NCBI RefSeq assembly: GCF_000715075.1
Contig: NC_134081.1
Coordinates: 66,761,153-66,825,152 of the forward strand
Reading direction: 5' to 3'
Source: Nicotiana tabacum
Lineage: Eukaryota; Streptophyta; Magnoliopsida; Solanales; Solanaceae
DNA length: 64,000 nucleotides
Each line of letters starts with the position of its first letter. Position 1 is the first letter of the stretch. The position numbers and the translations under genes were made by a program. The notes under the pieces are model-generated. The model had not been told where the DNA came from. It did no database searches and saw only the letters and a list, made by a program, of their open reading frames with translations. Positions 22,446 to 35,076 of the stretch are shown here, piece after piece.

Positions 22446-23640
22446 AGCAGGGGCAGAGCACGCGCCGTAGCTAGGGTCCGTGTGAGGGTCGTGACTGGGG
22501 AACCACTAGTAGCTCTAGTTGGGAAGCATTGACCTGAGGGGCATTTTGCTACCCCTGGACATCAGGAGACCTTGGCATATTTTATGAGCATGTTTGGGAC
22601 TTTGGCTCATGCGAGGTTTATTTTGGTTGCATCAGCTACTTCACAGGTTGAGGGAGGAGTCCAGACTCCTGCTACACATACTCCATAGCAGCGGGCTCAT
22701 GTTGATCAAGCTCTAGGTATTATAACGGTATAGCATGCGATTGTGGTTTAGATCGAGATCGTGCCAGTCGTATTAGTTGAGGAGCAGAAAAGGCTAGAGA
22801 GGTTCTAGAAGTATCCTCCTCCTCATTTCTCTGGCGGGGATTATGAGGATGCACAGGGTTTCTTGGATCAGTATCACTGCATTCTGCGTACTATAGGTTT
22901 GGTAAGTCACGGGAGGTCAACCTTTTAGTTGAGGGGTCGGCATATAGATGGTGGAAGACTTATGAGGTGAGCAAGTGAGCTGTCGCAGCACCACCTAGTT
23001 CTCTGATCTTTTCTTGTGAGAGTTTATTCCAAAGACCCACAAGGATGAGTTTCACATCGAGCTCAAGAAGTTGCACCAGGGGAGCATGACTGTGTTCGAG
23101 TATGCTATCAAGTTTACAGAGTTATCTTATCATGCACCTGCCTTGGTTTCCACTAACAGAGAGAGATTCCGTAGAGTTATGAGGGACTCCCCTACAACCT
23201 CATATTTGGGATGGCACGGGAGCTTAAAACAGAGAATCCATTCCATCAGGTTATGGAGATTGCTAGGAGGTTGGAGCATATCCATTGGAAGGAGAGGGAT
23301 GCTAAGTAACCTCATGGTTCTAGAGGATTTACTGGCTTCTATTCAACGGCCAAGACCCGCCATAGTAAGGGTTTTGCCACTCGACTACTTCAGACCGCAC
23401 TTTAGGTCTTACATGATGCTCCAGCTAACCATAGATTCTAGAGCACTCGTACCGGGCAACCATCCTTCAGTGCATCTTCTGCATGAAGTTCATACGGTTG
23501 TTACTCCAGTCATCCCGGGCAGACTTAGTTCCAATAGCCATGTCAGCAGAGAGGTTGTTTTCAGTGTAGGGATACTAGGCACCTGGTGAGAGGTTGTCCT
23601 AGACTCTAGATAGGTGTGTCACAATAGGGTACTAAGGCTA
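22446..23640 (+). pseudogene. gag: Tekay-like gag, 5'-truncated and broken
   Basis: The plus strand holds a gag in several frames. Visible parts are the GQ-type N-terminal region ending QAPEVRAR-like text, a PPPHFSGGDYEDAQGFLDQ segment near 22820-22870, the WWKTYE-like core near 22950, and MHQGSMTVFEYAIKFTELSYHAPALV (from 23071), which matches the same stretch at 55234. Several stops and frame changes are present. The zinc-knuckle region near 23560-23600 is poorly preserved. The 5' end is cut at the junction with the TAT LTR, so no leader, primer site or 5' LTR remains. Confidence 0.75.
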
Positions 23641-23799
23641 TGGTTTCCTCTCTAGTTGCTACTCCACCTGTACAACCAGCTAGAGGTGGGGGACACATAG
23701 GTAGATGACGTCCTAGAGGGGGAGGTCGGGCCCGTTGTTATGCTTTCCCTGGTAGGACTGAGGCCATTGCATCAAATATCGCCATTACAAGTATTATTC

Positions 23800-24110
23800 T
23801 GATATGTTATAGAGATGTATTAGATTTATTTGATCTGGGTTTTACTTATTCGTATTTGTCATCCAATTTAGCTTCATATTAAGATATGTCTCGTAATTTT
23901 CTGGATACTTCTGTTTATGTGTCTAAGCCCGTTAGAGATTCTATTATGGTGGATTATGTCTATTGTTCTTGTTTGGTCACTATTGGGGTTACGAGACTAG
24001 GTTTGATCTTCCATTTCTTCACATGGTGGATTTTGATGTGATTTTGGGTATGGACTAGCTATCTTCGTATTATACTATTCTTGATTACCACGCTAAGGCG
24101 GCATTGGCTA
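23800..24110 (+). pseudogene. pol: Retropepsin-like protease remnant
   Basis: The plus strand reads DLGFTYSYLSSNLASY near the protease active-site position, then DSIMVDYVYCSCLV, then MVDFDVILGMD in a shifted frame (about 24025-24055). These match the protease at 55980-56260 of element A. The catalytic Asp-Ser/Thr-Gly is DLG here, and a stop follows GMD. The usual protease-RT linker does not follow. Confidence 0.65.
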
Positions 24111-26370
24111 TGTCTGAGATTATAATATGGTGGATGACTCTTGAGAAGGTCCTAATGGGTTCAAGATTCATATGTGGAATTTGAGGGATTTCCTTATTTG
24201 TAAATGGCTAAGATCTGATATTTACATTAGATGGTGTCGAGACTCGTGTATTTCTGTATCATTATGGATTCTACGTTTCAATATCAGAGAGGTTAAGGAA
24301 ACAACATCAGATTCACATAAAGGTCCCTTTAGAGCGAGCATTTAGAAATGAGTTACCTTCGGGTTTGACAGTTGGCATGACTTGGTTAAGTTAAAGGGAA
24401 ACCAGCTCTGATGATTTGATTATGTGAAAGTGGGTTCCAAAGAGTTTGGGATAGTTTGGACACGGCTCGTGGTTGAGGTGCTCTACAGGCATGGGGAGTT
24501 ATTGCGTGTTGTAATTTTGTTCTACGAGATTGAATTAGTGAAAGGTTTTTGGTTGATGGATGTCTATCCTACTTGGGATTCAGAGTTGAGAATAGGATCC
24601 TCGTGTTTTCATATGGTATCATGATAGAGGTGTTGCGCCGTATAAGATTGAAATATTGTGGGCAATATTGCAATTCGAGTTGGAAGGAAGGTCATGAGTT
24701 ATAGGTGGGATGGGAGATTTAATATGCTTAGAGGATGTTAGTACTACCTTGTATCGCCTGAGAAGGGTGTGCGTGTTAGGAGATGCATTATATTTTTAAC
24801 TTGCGGATGCTTGACTATATTACAGTAATCACCTAGATATTGACTAGTGATGTTCAGGTCTTTGCTATGGAGTGCAGAATATTAAATGAGTATTTTCGGT
24901 GAGATGATTGTGTATTAGTGATGTCTCAGCTATTGAGTAGTGGAGTTGGGATCGGATATGGATACCCCTATATTCTTGAGGTTTAGAGGTTGGATGTCTC
25001 AGAGGCACACTATTCCTTGGTTGTGGAATTTGAAGATATATTAAGAGTTAGACAACTGATGGTGTGTGTAATTGATAGGTTACTATGGACTTTCGGAAAG
25101 TTATTTACCTATTTTAGGATGATGCAGATTGATTTGGGGGGCCATTGAGAGGCCTAATGAGAATGTTTATCTGACATCGGATTGTGTTTGCTCACTCTTG
25201 CATATCATTTACTGTGGGTGTTTCATCGAGCAAAAAGGATGTTATTTATGTCCTGATTTGTCTCATATGTTGCTTTCTTATGCTACGACGGGTTGTGAGA
25301 CTGCTTGGTTATTCACACGTATGATGTGGTTTAGTTCAGTTCAGTTCTGGTGGCGATATTAGAGCGAGATGGCTCTTGGGATGTTGAGTTGCTTATTGCA
25401 CCTTAGTCATGCTTTTCTTATCTGTGATATATTGTGCTATCCATTTCTCTATGGTTACGGGCATGTGTTTCACATGTTTGCTATTGATGCACATATGGTA
25501 GTTGATTATGAGCATTATGGCTCGATGGATATTCCATGTGGATCGGTAAGTTTGGACAGGGCTACGTGCCGTAGTGGGGTTACATTAGGATAAGATACTT
25601 TGTGGTTATTTCGTATGTTTTGCTACTCCCTTGTGGGATGGATTCATAGTATGGCACCGTATGGTGGTTTACCTATTGGACTTATCATATAGTTCTCTCA
25701 TTTGGTTCTCTTTCCATCTTCAGTTATATTCGAGTTGTTGCTTGTTAGGTACGGACTACGTCGTATGTGACTAGGTGGCATTTGGTGCAGTTTGTCATTT
25801 GAATAGCTAGTACTGGATGAGATGAGATCCTTGAACCTGGAATTAGTGCAATCAAACTTGGATAAGGTATGTCTGGATAAGAATGCCATTAATCAACTTA
25901 AAATTTGGTATTAGTTCTTGTCGGGCGGGTGGACTCCACGACTTGTTGATTGGGTGAGTGGTTATGAGTTTCTACATTTTTCTTACAACATTACCGATGT
26001 TGTGAAGGTTAGGAATAAGGTTATTAATGAGAAGATATTGTGGTCGGAAGATATTACTATGACTACATGAGTTATGTGGTATATCGTGTGATTATATCTT
26101 GGAATATGGTTACAGCTTGAGGCAGCTTGGTTAGACTCATACAGTATATAGATGTGAGAATCGGGTCTTATAAGGAATTCCGGATGTTGGAGATTGGGTT
26201 CTAAGATTTATGGACTAAGGTTGAAGAAGGAATCTTCAGTTAGGTTGTATTGACGAGCTTATATGGTTTGAGGTGACGTGGGATCACCCATGGTTTATGT
26301 ATGGTGTGTTTATACAGTGATTTGATGGCTTTGGAACGACTCGTGGCACGTTCGAGGATGAACATTTATT
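24111..26370 (+). mobile_element. Non-coding interior of a Tekay-derived element lacking RT and integrase
   Basis: The next 2.26 kb should hold RT, RNase H, integrase and chromodomain but none is visible in any frame. Motifs equivalent to DDILVYS, HPQTDGQSERT or PVEEATWE, all easy to read in other copies here, are absent. Open stretches at 24424-24624, 25129-25593 and 26000-26300 give Cys/Leu/Trp-rich text with no known domain. Because gag, protease, polypurine tract and LTR are all present in order, I read this as a non-autonomous derivative rather than simple decay. An alternative is a deeply decayed pol or an unrelated insertion. Confidence 0.5.
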
Positions 26371-26384
26371 TAAGAGAGTGAGAA
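26371..26384 (+). other. Polypurine tract
   Basis: TAAGAGAGTGAGAA directly precedes the LTR start TGAAATGACC. The upstream phrase CGTTCGAGGATGAAC also precedes the polypurine tract of element A. Confidence 0.65.
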
Positions 26385-27881
26385 TGAAATGACCTGACCG
26401 GTCATTTTATTTATTTGAGCCTTGTTTTCCCTATATTATGCTCCATGTATGTGTACTTTTTGTTATGTGACTTTCGGGGATGGTTGGTTTGGTTTCGGGA
26501 AGGTTTTGGATTGAATTGGAACACTTAGTTCCTACTTTGGAAACTTAAGCCACATGTGTTGACCAAGTTTGACTTTTGTGTGTTTGACCTTGGATTAGAG
26601 TTTTGATAGTTCCGTTATGTCCATACAGTGATTTTGAATGTAGGCATATGTTCAGATTTGGATTCGGAGGTTCCTAGGTTATTTTTGCCTTTATCAGCGA
26701 AAGTTGACAATTTGAAGGTTTATAAGTCCATAGGTTTGACCCATGGTTGACTTCGTGGCTATCGATGTCCGTTTGGGATTCAGAGCCTTGGAGTAGGTTC
26801 TTACGCTTATTTATGACTGTTATGTAAAATTTAAGGTCATCCCGAGTTGTTTAGACATGATCAGCGTAAGTTAGGAATTTGGAAATTTGAAATAGTTCAT
26901 TAAGCTTGAATTGGTGTTCGATTCGTGGTTTTGAAGTTATTTTGTGTGATTTGAGGCCTCTAGTAGGTCTGTGTTATGTTTTGGTATTGGTTGGTATGAC
27001 TGGGTGGGGTCCCGGGGGTCCAGGTGTGTTTCAAATGAGCTTCGGACCACTGGTATCTCGTGATTCTTATGTTCATCAGGATCACGGAGGGTGTCTCACG
27101 ATCACGGAGTGTTTTTTGGGTGGCTGTTAATTTCCCTTCTCGTTCACGTGTGCGGGACCGCATTCGCGTAGGCCAGTGGAGGGGTGCGTCGTGTTTGCGG
27201 GTGCTAGACCGCCTTCGCGTAGGAGGACTTTGGGCCAGTGTTGAACTTGTGCTTTGCGATCACGAAGTAGGTCTTGCGATCGTAAAGGGAAGCCCTGGGC
27301 AGTCTTAATTATTTCATTTCGAGGGTTTAAATTATTTTATCATATTTTGAGATTGGGATCTTGGTTTTGGGCTATATTTTAGGGGAGTTTCACGATTTAG
27401 ATTTGGGTAAGTATTCTTGACTCGAATTTTGTTATTATTTATGAATCCGTGATTCAGTATTTGATTGATGAATCTAAGTGAAGAAAATTAGGAATTTTGG
27501 CAAAACGTTTCTAAAAAAAAAGGGAATATAAACTGCGATTCGGAGTCGGATTTGGATGAAACTTATATGGTTGGACTTGTATTCGAATGGGTGTTTGGAA
27601 TTTGTGACTTTGTGGAGTTTTGGAAGGCGAGCCCGGTTTGACTTTTTTATTTTTTGATAAAGATCGGAGCTTTATTAATTGGAATCTATTTTTATAGTCG
27701 TGTTTGACATTATTGAGTTATTGTTTGCTAGATTTGGCTTGTTCGAAAGCTGATTTAAGAGGTAAGGATTTTTTAGATTATTGATTCGGCTTATTTGAGG
27801 TAAGTATCTTGACTAACCTTGTGTGAGGGAATACCCCTTAAGATTTGGCTATAATTGTTTATTCGTGTTCTGTGGAAAGCG

Positions 27882-27910
27882 ATGTGTATATGAGTGACGA
27901 GCGTGTACAT
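27882..27910 (+). repeat. LTR stem-loop with G-T pairs
   Basis: Arms ATGTGTAT and GTGTACAT pair over 8 positions, three of them G-T, around a 13-base loop containing GTGACGAG. The loop matches the family consensus on the sense strand. Confidence 0.55.
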
Positions 27911-28215
27911 GGGTGATATATGTGGTTTATGACCGGATTAGACTGTAGGCTATTAATATGCCTTAATTCGATAATGTGCTTTATAAGAAATATTCTTAAA
28001 CCACTTTGTGCTTATACGATCATGATTGCTACAGTTGACTTAGCCAAAGTCATGCTTTAATTGTTGAACACCCCTCCGCAGTTTTATGTTATTGTCATGT
28101 CCTTGTGCACTTTGTTGATAAGTTGTGAGCTTATATCTTGACAAAATTTTTGTATCATTGATTTGTGATATTGTTGCACATATGGATATGTTGAGCGGAT
28201 TGATTGAAGGTGTTG

Positions 28216-28400
28216 GCACGAGATTTCTGCCGTGCGATTGTGATTGATATTTTTGTTATTATGATGGGAATATTATTGCCTGGCAGGAGTGACAAGGCGG
28301 GATATTGCTATAGTGTCAGGCGGGAGCGACAAGATGGTATATTGTTAAACATGAGCGACAAGGCGGGATGTTGTTATTGTCAGGGTGGAGTGATACGGGT
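28216..28400 (+). repeat. Hairpin unit and GAGCGACAAGGCGGG repeats
   Basis: GCACGAGATTTCTGCCGTGC (28216-28235) is a GCACG/CGTGC hairpin nearly identical to units in the element A LTR. Behind it are four diverged copies of GGCGGGAG.GACAAG.GGGATATTG. Confidence 0.65.
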
Positions 28401-29087
28401 GGCTATTGTTATTGTGACTGAATTATGGGCACGAGGTACCATATGTTTATGTCTCTATTTGATGACTTGTTGTCAAATCGAGCTTTTACTTGTTTGAGTT
28501 GTTATCACATGTCCGGGAGAGGTTGTTGATATTGTTTCCATTATATATTCTGTTGTCAGTTCTTCTTTATTTATATTGCATAGGTTATGTAATTAGTGAA
28601 TATCATATGACTTGAATCTCGTCATACTTAGCCGAGGTTAGTCTTGATACTTACTAGGTACCGAATATGGTGTACTCATTTATGCTTCTTCTTATTTTTG
28701 TGCAAATCCAGGTACTTCGGATCGGGCGGATCGATAGGGAGGTAGTGTGCTTATTAGAGACTTCAAGGTATCCCTGCATGTTCCATTCGCAGGCCTCAGA
28801 GTCACCCTCCTTACCTTATTTATATAGTTTATGTATTTCAAACAGTATTGTATTTTGAGATATTCTCATATATTCAGTTAGAGCTCGTGACTCTAAACTA
28901 CCTAATTCTAGGGATATATTTTGATTATCGCCGTTTTGGCTTGTATTACCTTTATTTTCGCATTTATGTTAAACTCTACTTTATTCTATCATGTTTTACT
29001 GATTGAAATATTGATAAGTGATGAGCATGCCTAATTTTAGAGACTAGGTTCCATCACAACCCCTATGGTGGGATTCGAGTCATGATA

Positions 29088-31973
29088 GTGTAGAATAAGT
29101 ACAACCAACCCTATGTACTCATTAAGCAGCAAGCATAACTTCGCAGAAACACTTGTGAGGTTGGCAAAGTCCGATGCTTTCTTTCAACAGCCAACAACAA
29201 ATAACAATAGCAGAGTAATGGCATGTAAGAAAAAAAAAGCTCAAATAATATAGGATCAACTCTATCATAATAAGAGGAAAATAGGCATGCTTTTTAGGTA
29301 AATCAGTCAAGGCATCAATATTTCCACATAAATCACTTAGAGAGGGATTTGACAAGATAAACTATGACTTCAAGCTCTAAACATCAAGCAGAGACATCAA
29401 TTACCAGTTAGCAACAACAACAAACATAGTAAAATCCCACAAGTGGGGTATGGGATCAATTACCAGTTAGCATGAGGAAAATATAACTATACGCCTGCAT
29501 GTCAGGTATATATGCCAAATAAACAATATCACGATTTAATCATCAAGCATGTAAAATCTCAGCATATTAATAGTGACAAGTACCCCTCAATCTAACTCTC
29601 AACACTCTCACGGTGCCTAGCAAACTGCTCATGGATCATCAAACACACATACACACACTCAGCACCGTATGGGTGCCTTGAATAAACCCCTCACTAAGCA
29701 CATATCATGTGCCTGCACTCACAGGGCCCAAAGTAACATGGGTTATCAGCTGACTCTGGAGGGGCGGATCCTAGCCCAAATGTTGATCGGATCAAGTCAA
29801 AAATAAATATCACTCGGCTCAATATGGGACTTGGCGCATGCGTTACCTCATAATCGATCGGCCCAATATGGGACCTTGACGCAAGCACTACCTCACAATT
29901 AAAATCAAAATGGCTTTATGGCCTAAGATCGGTCTTCAATCCGCTCATATCTCAATATACCAATATCTCACAGTATCATAATCAATATACTGCACGAAAT
30001 ATGCCAACGTGCCATAATGTAGCTTAACCTGTGCCACACAAAAAGATACTAACAATATGTGAAATAACATACAAACAACGCACAAAGATAGAGATATAAC
30101 ACGCAGATATAATATCATGACTGAAAAATATGTCTACGGCTAAAGAAAATAGCTCAACATGTTAAAAATAGCCCTATCATGTCTTAACAGATAAACAATT
30201 AGCCTAGATATGATTTTAAGCATGAATAATAGCTCACGTAGTCATACAAGTGGACAATACACAATATAAATGAGACATGAGAGCAAATACAACATATAAT
30301 AGCCTAAGATCTACCTGGATCATTAATAACCACGGTGCACACATGTACGCTCGTCACCTTTCATATACGTCACCCCCATCATATAACAAATATCATAGCC
30401 AACCGGGAAATACCAGAAAATCCAAGCCTAGGAAAGATACTTACCTCATCTGGGCTAGTCTTCAACCTCGAATCGCATCAAAACCTTACTCTAGCCCTTC
30501 AATCGTGCAGAACATAGCCAAAACACATCCAAGGAAGTCAACAATACCATAGGAAGTGATCCTAATCCATAAAGCTTCGATCATTAAAACAGTTTCCAAA
30601 AGTCAACAGGCCCGCGTACCTAAAATTTGAAACCAATACAAAAATTTGATGACCCATAACCTGTCGAGTCTAATTATTTAATTAGTTTTTAAAACAGAGT
30701 CTGAATCGGTACTCAACTCTCCAAAATACACTCTCTTAAAGTGTAGGCAAAAAGTCCAAATTTTCTTCCTTAGATTCATCAATCAAGTTCCAAAAGCGAA
30801 GATAGAACCATGGACAATAATCAAATCCGAGTTAAGAATACTTATCATATCCATTGCGTTCACTATTAAGCCTATGCTTGTCCATTCTTTTCAAGCTTGT
30901 TCCTTCCCTTAGACTCTTTACCTTTTTCGACTGAACTCGTTTGTTTTGCGCTCTATTGGTCGTAACCCGGTTTGAGAACCTTCTCTCATAGATTCACTTA
31001 ACCAAGTCAATCAACTCTTATCACCTTGGTATCAAAGGGTGAGCTCGTGGTAAAAATCGGTTCAAAAACTACTTCAATCCAAGCTCCCAATTGCAAAATA
31101 TGATAAAATGAAAATAAACCTCTAATATAATGTACTGTCGGTGAATCCGCATTTGCGGATAAAATAGTCACATCTGTGACACCGCTTAAGTGTGAAAAGC
31201 CTCGCATCTCGAGCATCCCCCAACTAGCCACACATCGTATCTACAACAAAACAGCCATATCTATGGCTTCGCAGGTGCGCGTACACCTCACAGGTGTGCC
31301 CTTGCATCTGCACAACAAGCTCGGCACATGCGGACTTCTAACTCCAGCCGACTCCACGCATCTACGCCCATAGACTCCGCAAGTGCGAACTCACATATGC
31401 GCCCCCACATAAGCAGAAGCGACAAATACCTATAACAACCATACATCACAGAAGCGACACCAACCTCGCATAAACGGATGTGTACTTGCGATCAAACCTT
31501 GCGCAGGTGCAAAACACCAAAATAAGAACTGCTCAAAGACATCAAAATGCTCTGGAATCCTTTCGAAATACACCTGAGCCTCCCAGGACTTCATCCAATC
31601 ATACCGTGAAGTCCGAATACCTAATCCAAACTTATCCAAAGGCACAAAATATCACAAGCAATATCAAAATCAAGAATCGAAGATCAAAATCATTCTCTTA
31701 ATTTCAAATATCCAAAACTTCACCAACCTCGTCTGAATCACACTTAGACTTTCTGGATCACAACTAAACTTTGTATACAAGTTCCAATCAACCAAATGAA
31801 TCTATCCAAAATTTTGAAACACCAATCAAAGCCCGATAACACCAAAGTCAACTTACGGTCAAACCTATGAACTTTTCAATTCTTCAAATAGAGTCGAAAT
31901 CTTCTAGAACATCCAAATTCAAATTCGAACATAAGCCCAAGTCCAAAATCATCATACGAACCCATTAAAACTA
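29088..31973 (-). mobile_element. Outer nested LTR, left portion
   Basis: A minus-strand LTR that lacks about its first 400 bases and starts in the conserved block (GTACAACCAACCCTATGTACTC). The stretch 29700-29770 (CACTCACAGGGC...GGAGGGGCGGATCC) groups it with the LTRs at 1191 and 62401. A CpG module lies at about 31140-31510. It stops at 31973 where E2 begins, and its last 185 bases reappear at 49848-50032, so E2 was inserted into it. Confidence 0.75.
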
Positions 31974-33377
31974 TGTCACGACCCCAAATCCTACATGAGG
32001 TAGTCGTGATGCACCTAGACTCTAAGACTAGGTAAGCCTAACATATAAGAGAATTTAACAGAAATTATGACTAAGAATATTAAATTAAACTAATAAATCT
32101 CATTATATCATCAATACTAAATAACAATCAAACAATCCTCCAAAACTGGTGAAACTAAGTCTTAAGCTCTAAGAAGTACAACAAAAATCATCGAGATATC
32201 CGAGTTAACTCACTAGCATCCGGCATGAGCAAAAATACCTGGATCTACACAAAAATGTGCCGAAGCATAGCATGAGTATACCACAATGGTACCTAGTTAG
32301 TATCAAGCCTAACCTCGATAGAGTATTGATGAGGCCATGTCATGTTATCCACTAGACATAGAAATCTGAGCAAAATATTAATATTATCTAATAACGGAAG
32401 GCAAAAAAGTAAATGACAACAAAACAGTACAATGATGTAAGGCTAACAATAAATATTAGAGCAATAAAGGAAAAGAAAGAATGGGCATATGATAAGAACA
32501 ACAAGTAATCAAATACAGTCAAAATACAAGTAAAACAAATGAAAGAATAACAATAACCATTCCATCAACAAGCCTTACCAACATAGAATGTACAACAAGA
32601 ATTATAACCGAGGCACCATGCCTCATATTCATATTTTTCAATTTACAATCACAATCTTCCGTATATCGCCGCGTGAGCCTTACATTTATTTTAAAAATAT
32701 TTTTTTCGAAATAGCTACACGCGTTTTAGCCCCCTTATCTCACCGCATGGCTTCATGTAATTCCCTTACTAGCAACACGCGTATAAATCCCACCTTATAC
32801 TACCGTATGTGTATCAATATCACAACACAATAATCAACTCGCACCACATGTGCCCATATGCCACAACATCACCAAATTAACAATAACAGTGTTACCACAA
32901 CACATAGCCTATGACTCAACCACAATGTGTACACGAATCGCAATAATAACAAAATGAATGAGAAACAACTCAACAAGGAAGGATGTCCTAATAATCAACA
33001 CTTCAACCACAATGTGTTAATAGCTTTCACAACTACAACCTCAATAACTCAACAATGAAGATATTTCTGTGAAATGTGAACTAACAATTCATGTACGTAA
33101 CATAAGCTTAACAATGAAAGATATCACATGAAATAGCAACTACGACAAAATGCATGAGAAGAACTCAACAATGGGGAGATAACATGTAACAACAACTACA
33201 AATAAATGTATATAAGAGTAACTTTGACAATAAAAACTAGAACATGTAATAACAACTTCAATTAAGGCATGTAAGAAAGAAATTGACATCGAAAGATAGA
33301 GAAAATAATAATAACTTCAATTAAGTGCTTATAAGTAACCTAAGAGTCTAAACCGGTCAATTATCACATAAAATCCT

Positions 33378-33405
33378 GTGTACACGTTCGTCACCTTGTG
33401 TACAC
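33378..33405 (-). repeat. LTR stem-loop (E2 3' LTR)
   Basis: Arms GTGTACAC and GTGTACAC (8 bp, perfect) enclose the 12-base loop GTTCGTCACCTT. Confidence 0.75.
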
Positions 33406-33989
33406 ATCTTTCACATAATTGAAATAGTACAATCAGCCCAAATCCCAAGGGGTAGTTCCCCTACACAAAGTTAGGCAAGATACGTACCTCAACTAGGCCA
33501 AATCAGCACTCAAAAATAGTTTTCCCCTAAAATTCGCCTCTGCACAGCTCAAATCTAACAAAAAATGACTTAATATCATCAAATAATGCAAAAGAAATCA
33601 ATTTCGATTAATAAGCTAAGATCTTTACACAATTCCCCAAAAGTCAACCTCGGGCCCTCCCAGTTAAAACTCGGGTTCAAGGGTAGATCTCGACTACCCA
33701 TAACTCCACGAGTTCATATATCTATTTCGTTTTCAAATCTAAGTCCAATTGGACTATCAAATCCCAAATTTTTATTTTTCAAAACATAGACAAAATTTCC
33801 CAAAAATTCTCTTTGATTATCATAAATTTGATATTAAATCTCACATATAATCATGTAATATAGTTGGAAATTAGTCAAAATCACTTACCCAATTATTGTA
33901 TGTGAAAGTCCCATCTCCAAATCGCATCCTACCGAGTCTAGAGTTCTAAAATAAGTGAAATTAGATCAAATTCCGTCTTCCCAGCCCTT

Positions 33990-34350
33990 TTGTTCAGGTG
34001 CAGATGTCGCAATTGCGACACTGGGTTCGCAATTGCGAACCCTCGCAATTGAGAAGAAGAACTTGAAATTGCGGCACCTGACAGGCTAAAGGGAAGTGGC
34101 AAATGCGGTTGCAATTGTGAAGAAGGACTCATAATTACCGCGCCTGACAGAACAAAGGGAAGTCGCAAATGCAACATTGACTTTGCATTTGCGAAGTCTG
34201 CTCCCATCGCAAATGCGACTTTTTAGTCGCAAATGCCAAACTACCATGTTCGAGCCTCTCTTCGCAATTGCGATCAATGTATCCAAAATGCGACACCTGA
34301 GGCCCCTTGCTATGATCACAATTGCGATGTTGGTGCAATTGTGACAACTA
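33990..34350 (-). repeat. LTR CpG module, TCGCAATTGCGA type
   Basis: Perfect palindromes TCGCAATTGCGA (34007-34018) and TTCGCAATTGCGAA (34026-34039) are followed by CGCAAATGCGA-type words. The same vocabulary occurs only in the paired E2 LTR at 48870-49160. Confidence 0.8.
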
Positions 34351-35076
34351 GAGCACCAACACACCAACAACCTGGAATTGAGTCCAAACCATTCTAAAGC
34401 ACGTTTGAAACTCACCCGAATCCTCGGGGCTCCAAACCAAAATTCACATAAGTCTAAAAATATCATACGAACTCGCTCGCGCAATAAAAATACCAAAATA
34501 ACATTTATAACCATGAATCGGACATCAAAACACATGAAATTCAAAAGAAAACTCAAGAACCTCTAGAATTGCAACCAAGCGTCTGAAACCTATCAAACCC
34601 ACTCCAAATGACACCAAATTTTACAGACACGTTCAAAATAGCAAAATGGACCTATTCCAAGTCCCAAAACCAAATTCCAAACCCGATAGCCATAAAAGTC
34701 AACCTACGGTCAAACTTAGGGAAACTTCTAAACCTCAAATTGCCGACTTTTTGTAAAACAAGTCCAATCAACCTAGGGACCTGTTGGATCCATCAAAACA
34801 CCATTCCGGTCATACGTCCAAGTCCAAAATTATGATACAAACCTATTGGATCCATCAAAATACCATTCCAGGGTCGTTTTCATAAAAGTCAAACTTAAAT
34901 TAGCATTTCCAACTTAAGCTTCTAAACCAAGAACCAAATGGTCCAAATCAACCTAAAACCTTCCCGGAATGAAACTAACCATCCCCACATGTCATAAAAT
35001 CACAAATACACATACGGGAAACTTCAAAAGGGGAAACACGTCTGAAATACATAAAATGACCGATCAGGTCGTCACT

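Larger units (their letters stand above)
26385..29087 (+). mobile_element. 3' LTR of the Tekay-derived non-autonomous element
   Basis: It starts TGAAATGACCTGACCGG and ends around GAGTCATGATA, a decayed GTCATGACA. Contents in order are: a CpG module of a distinct word type (27060-27300: GATCACGGAG, GCGATCACGAAG, GCGATCG), a stem-loop at 27882-27910, a GCACG...CGTGC hairpin at 28216-28235 followed by GAGCGACAAGGCGGG repeats, and the conserved 3' block near 28630-28720. It abuts a truncated minus-strand LTR at 29088. Confidence 0.8.
31974..35076 (-). mobile_element. E2 3' LTR
   Basis: The left edge TGTCACGACCCC and first 180 bases match the E2 5' LTR at 46749 closely (GACTAAGAATATTAAATTAA shared). 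It holds the conserved block near 32220-32340, a CACGCGTTTTAGCC/ACACGCGT repeat area (32640-32840), a stem-loop at 33378-33405, and a CpG module at 33990-34350. The right end CGATCAGGTCGTCACT is a decayed GGTCGTTACA edge next to the polypurine tract. Confidence 0.85.

Noticed and set aside
24424..25593. Open stretches in the non-autonomous interior as a possible captured host gene
   Set aside because: Fragments are short, in changing frames and lack any domain or splice pattern I can recognise, so capture is not supported.
30277..30552. Plus-strand open stretch in the outer LTR
   Set aside because: It overlaps the decayed stem-loop region of a minus-strand LTR and has no recognisable domain.
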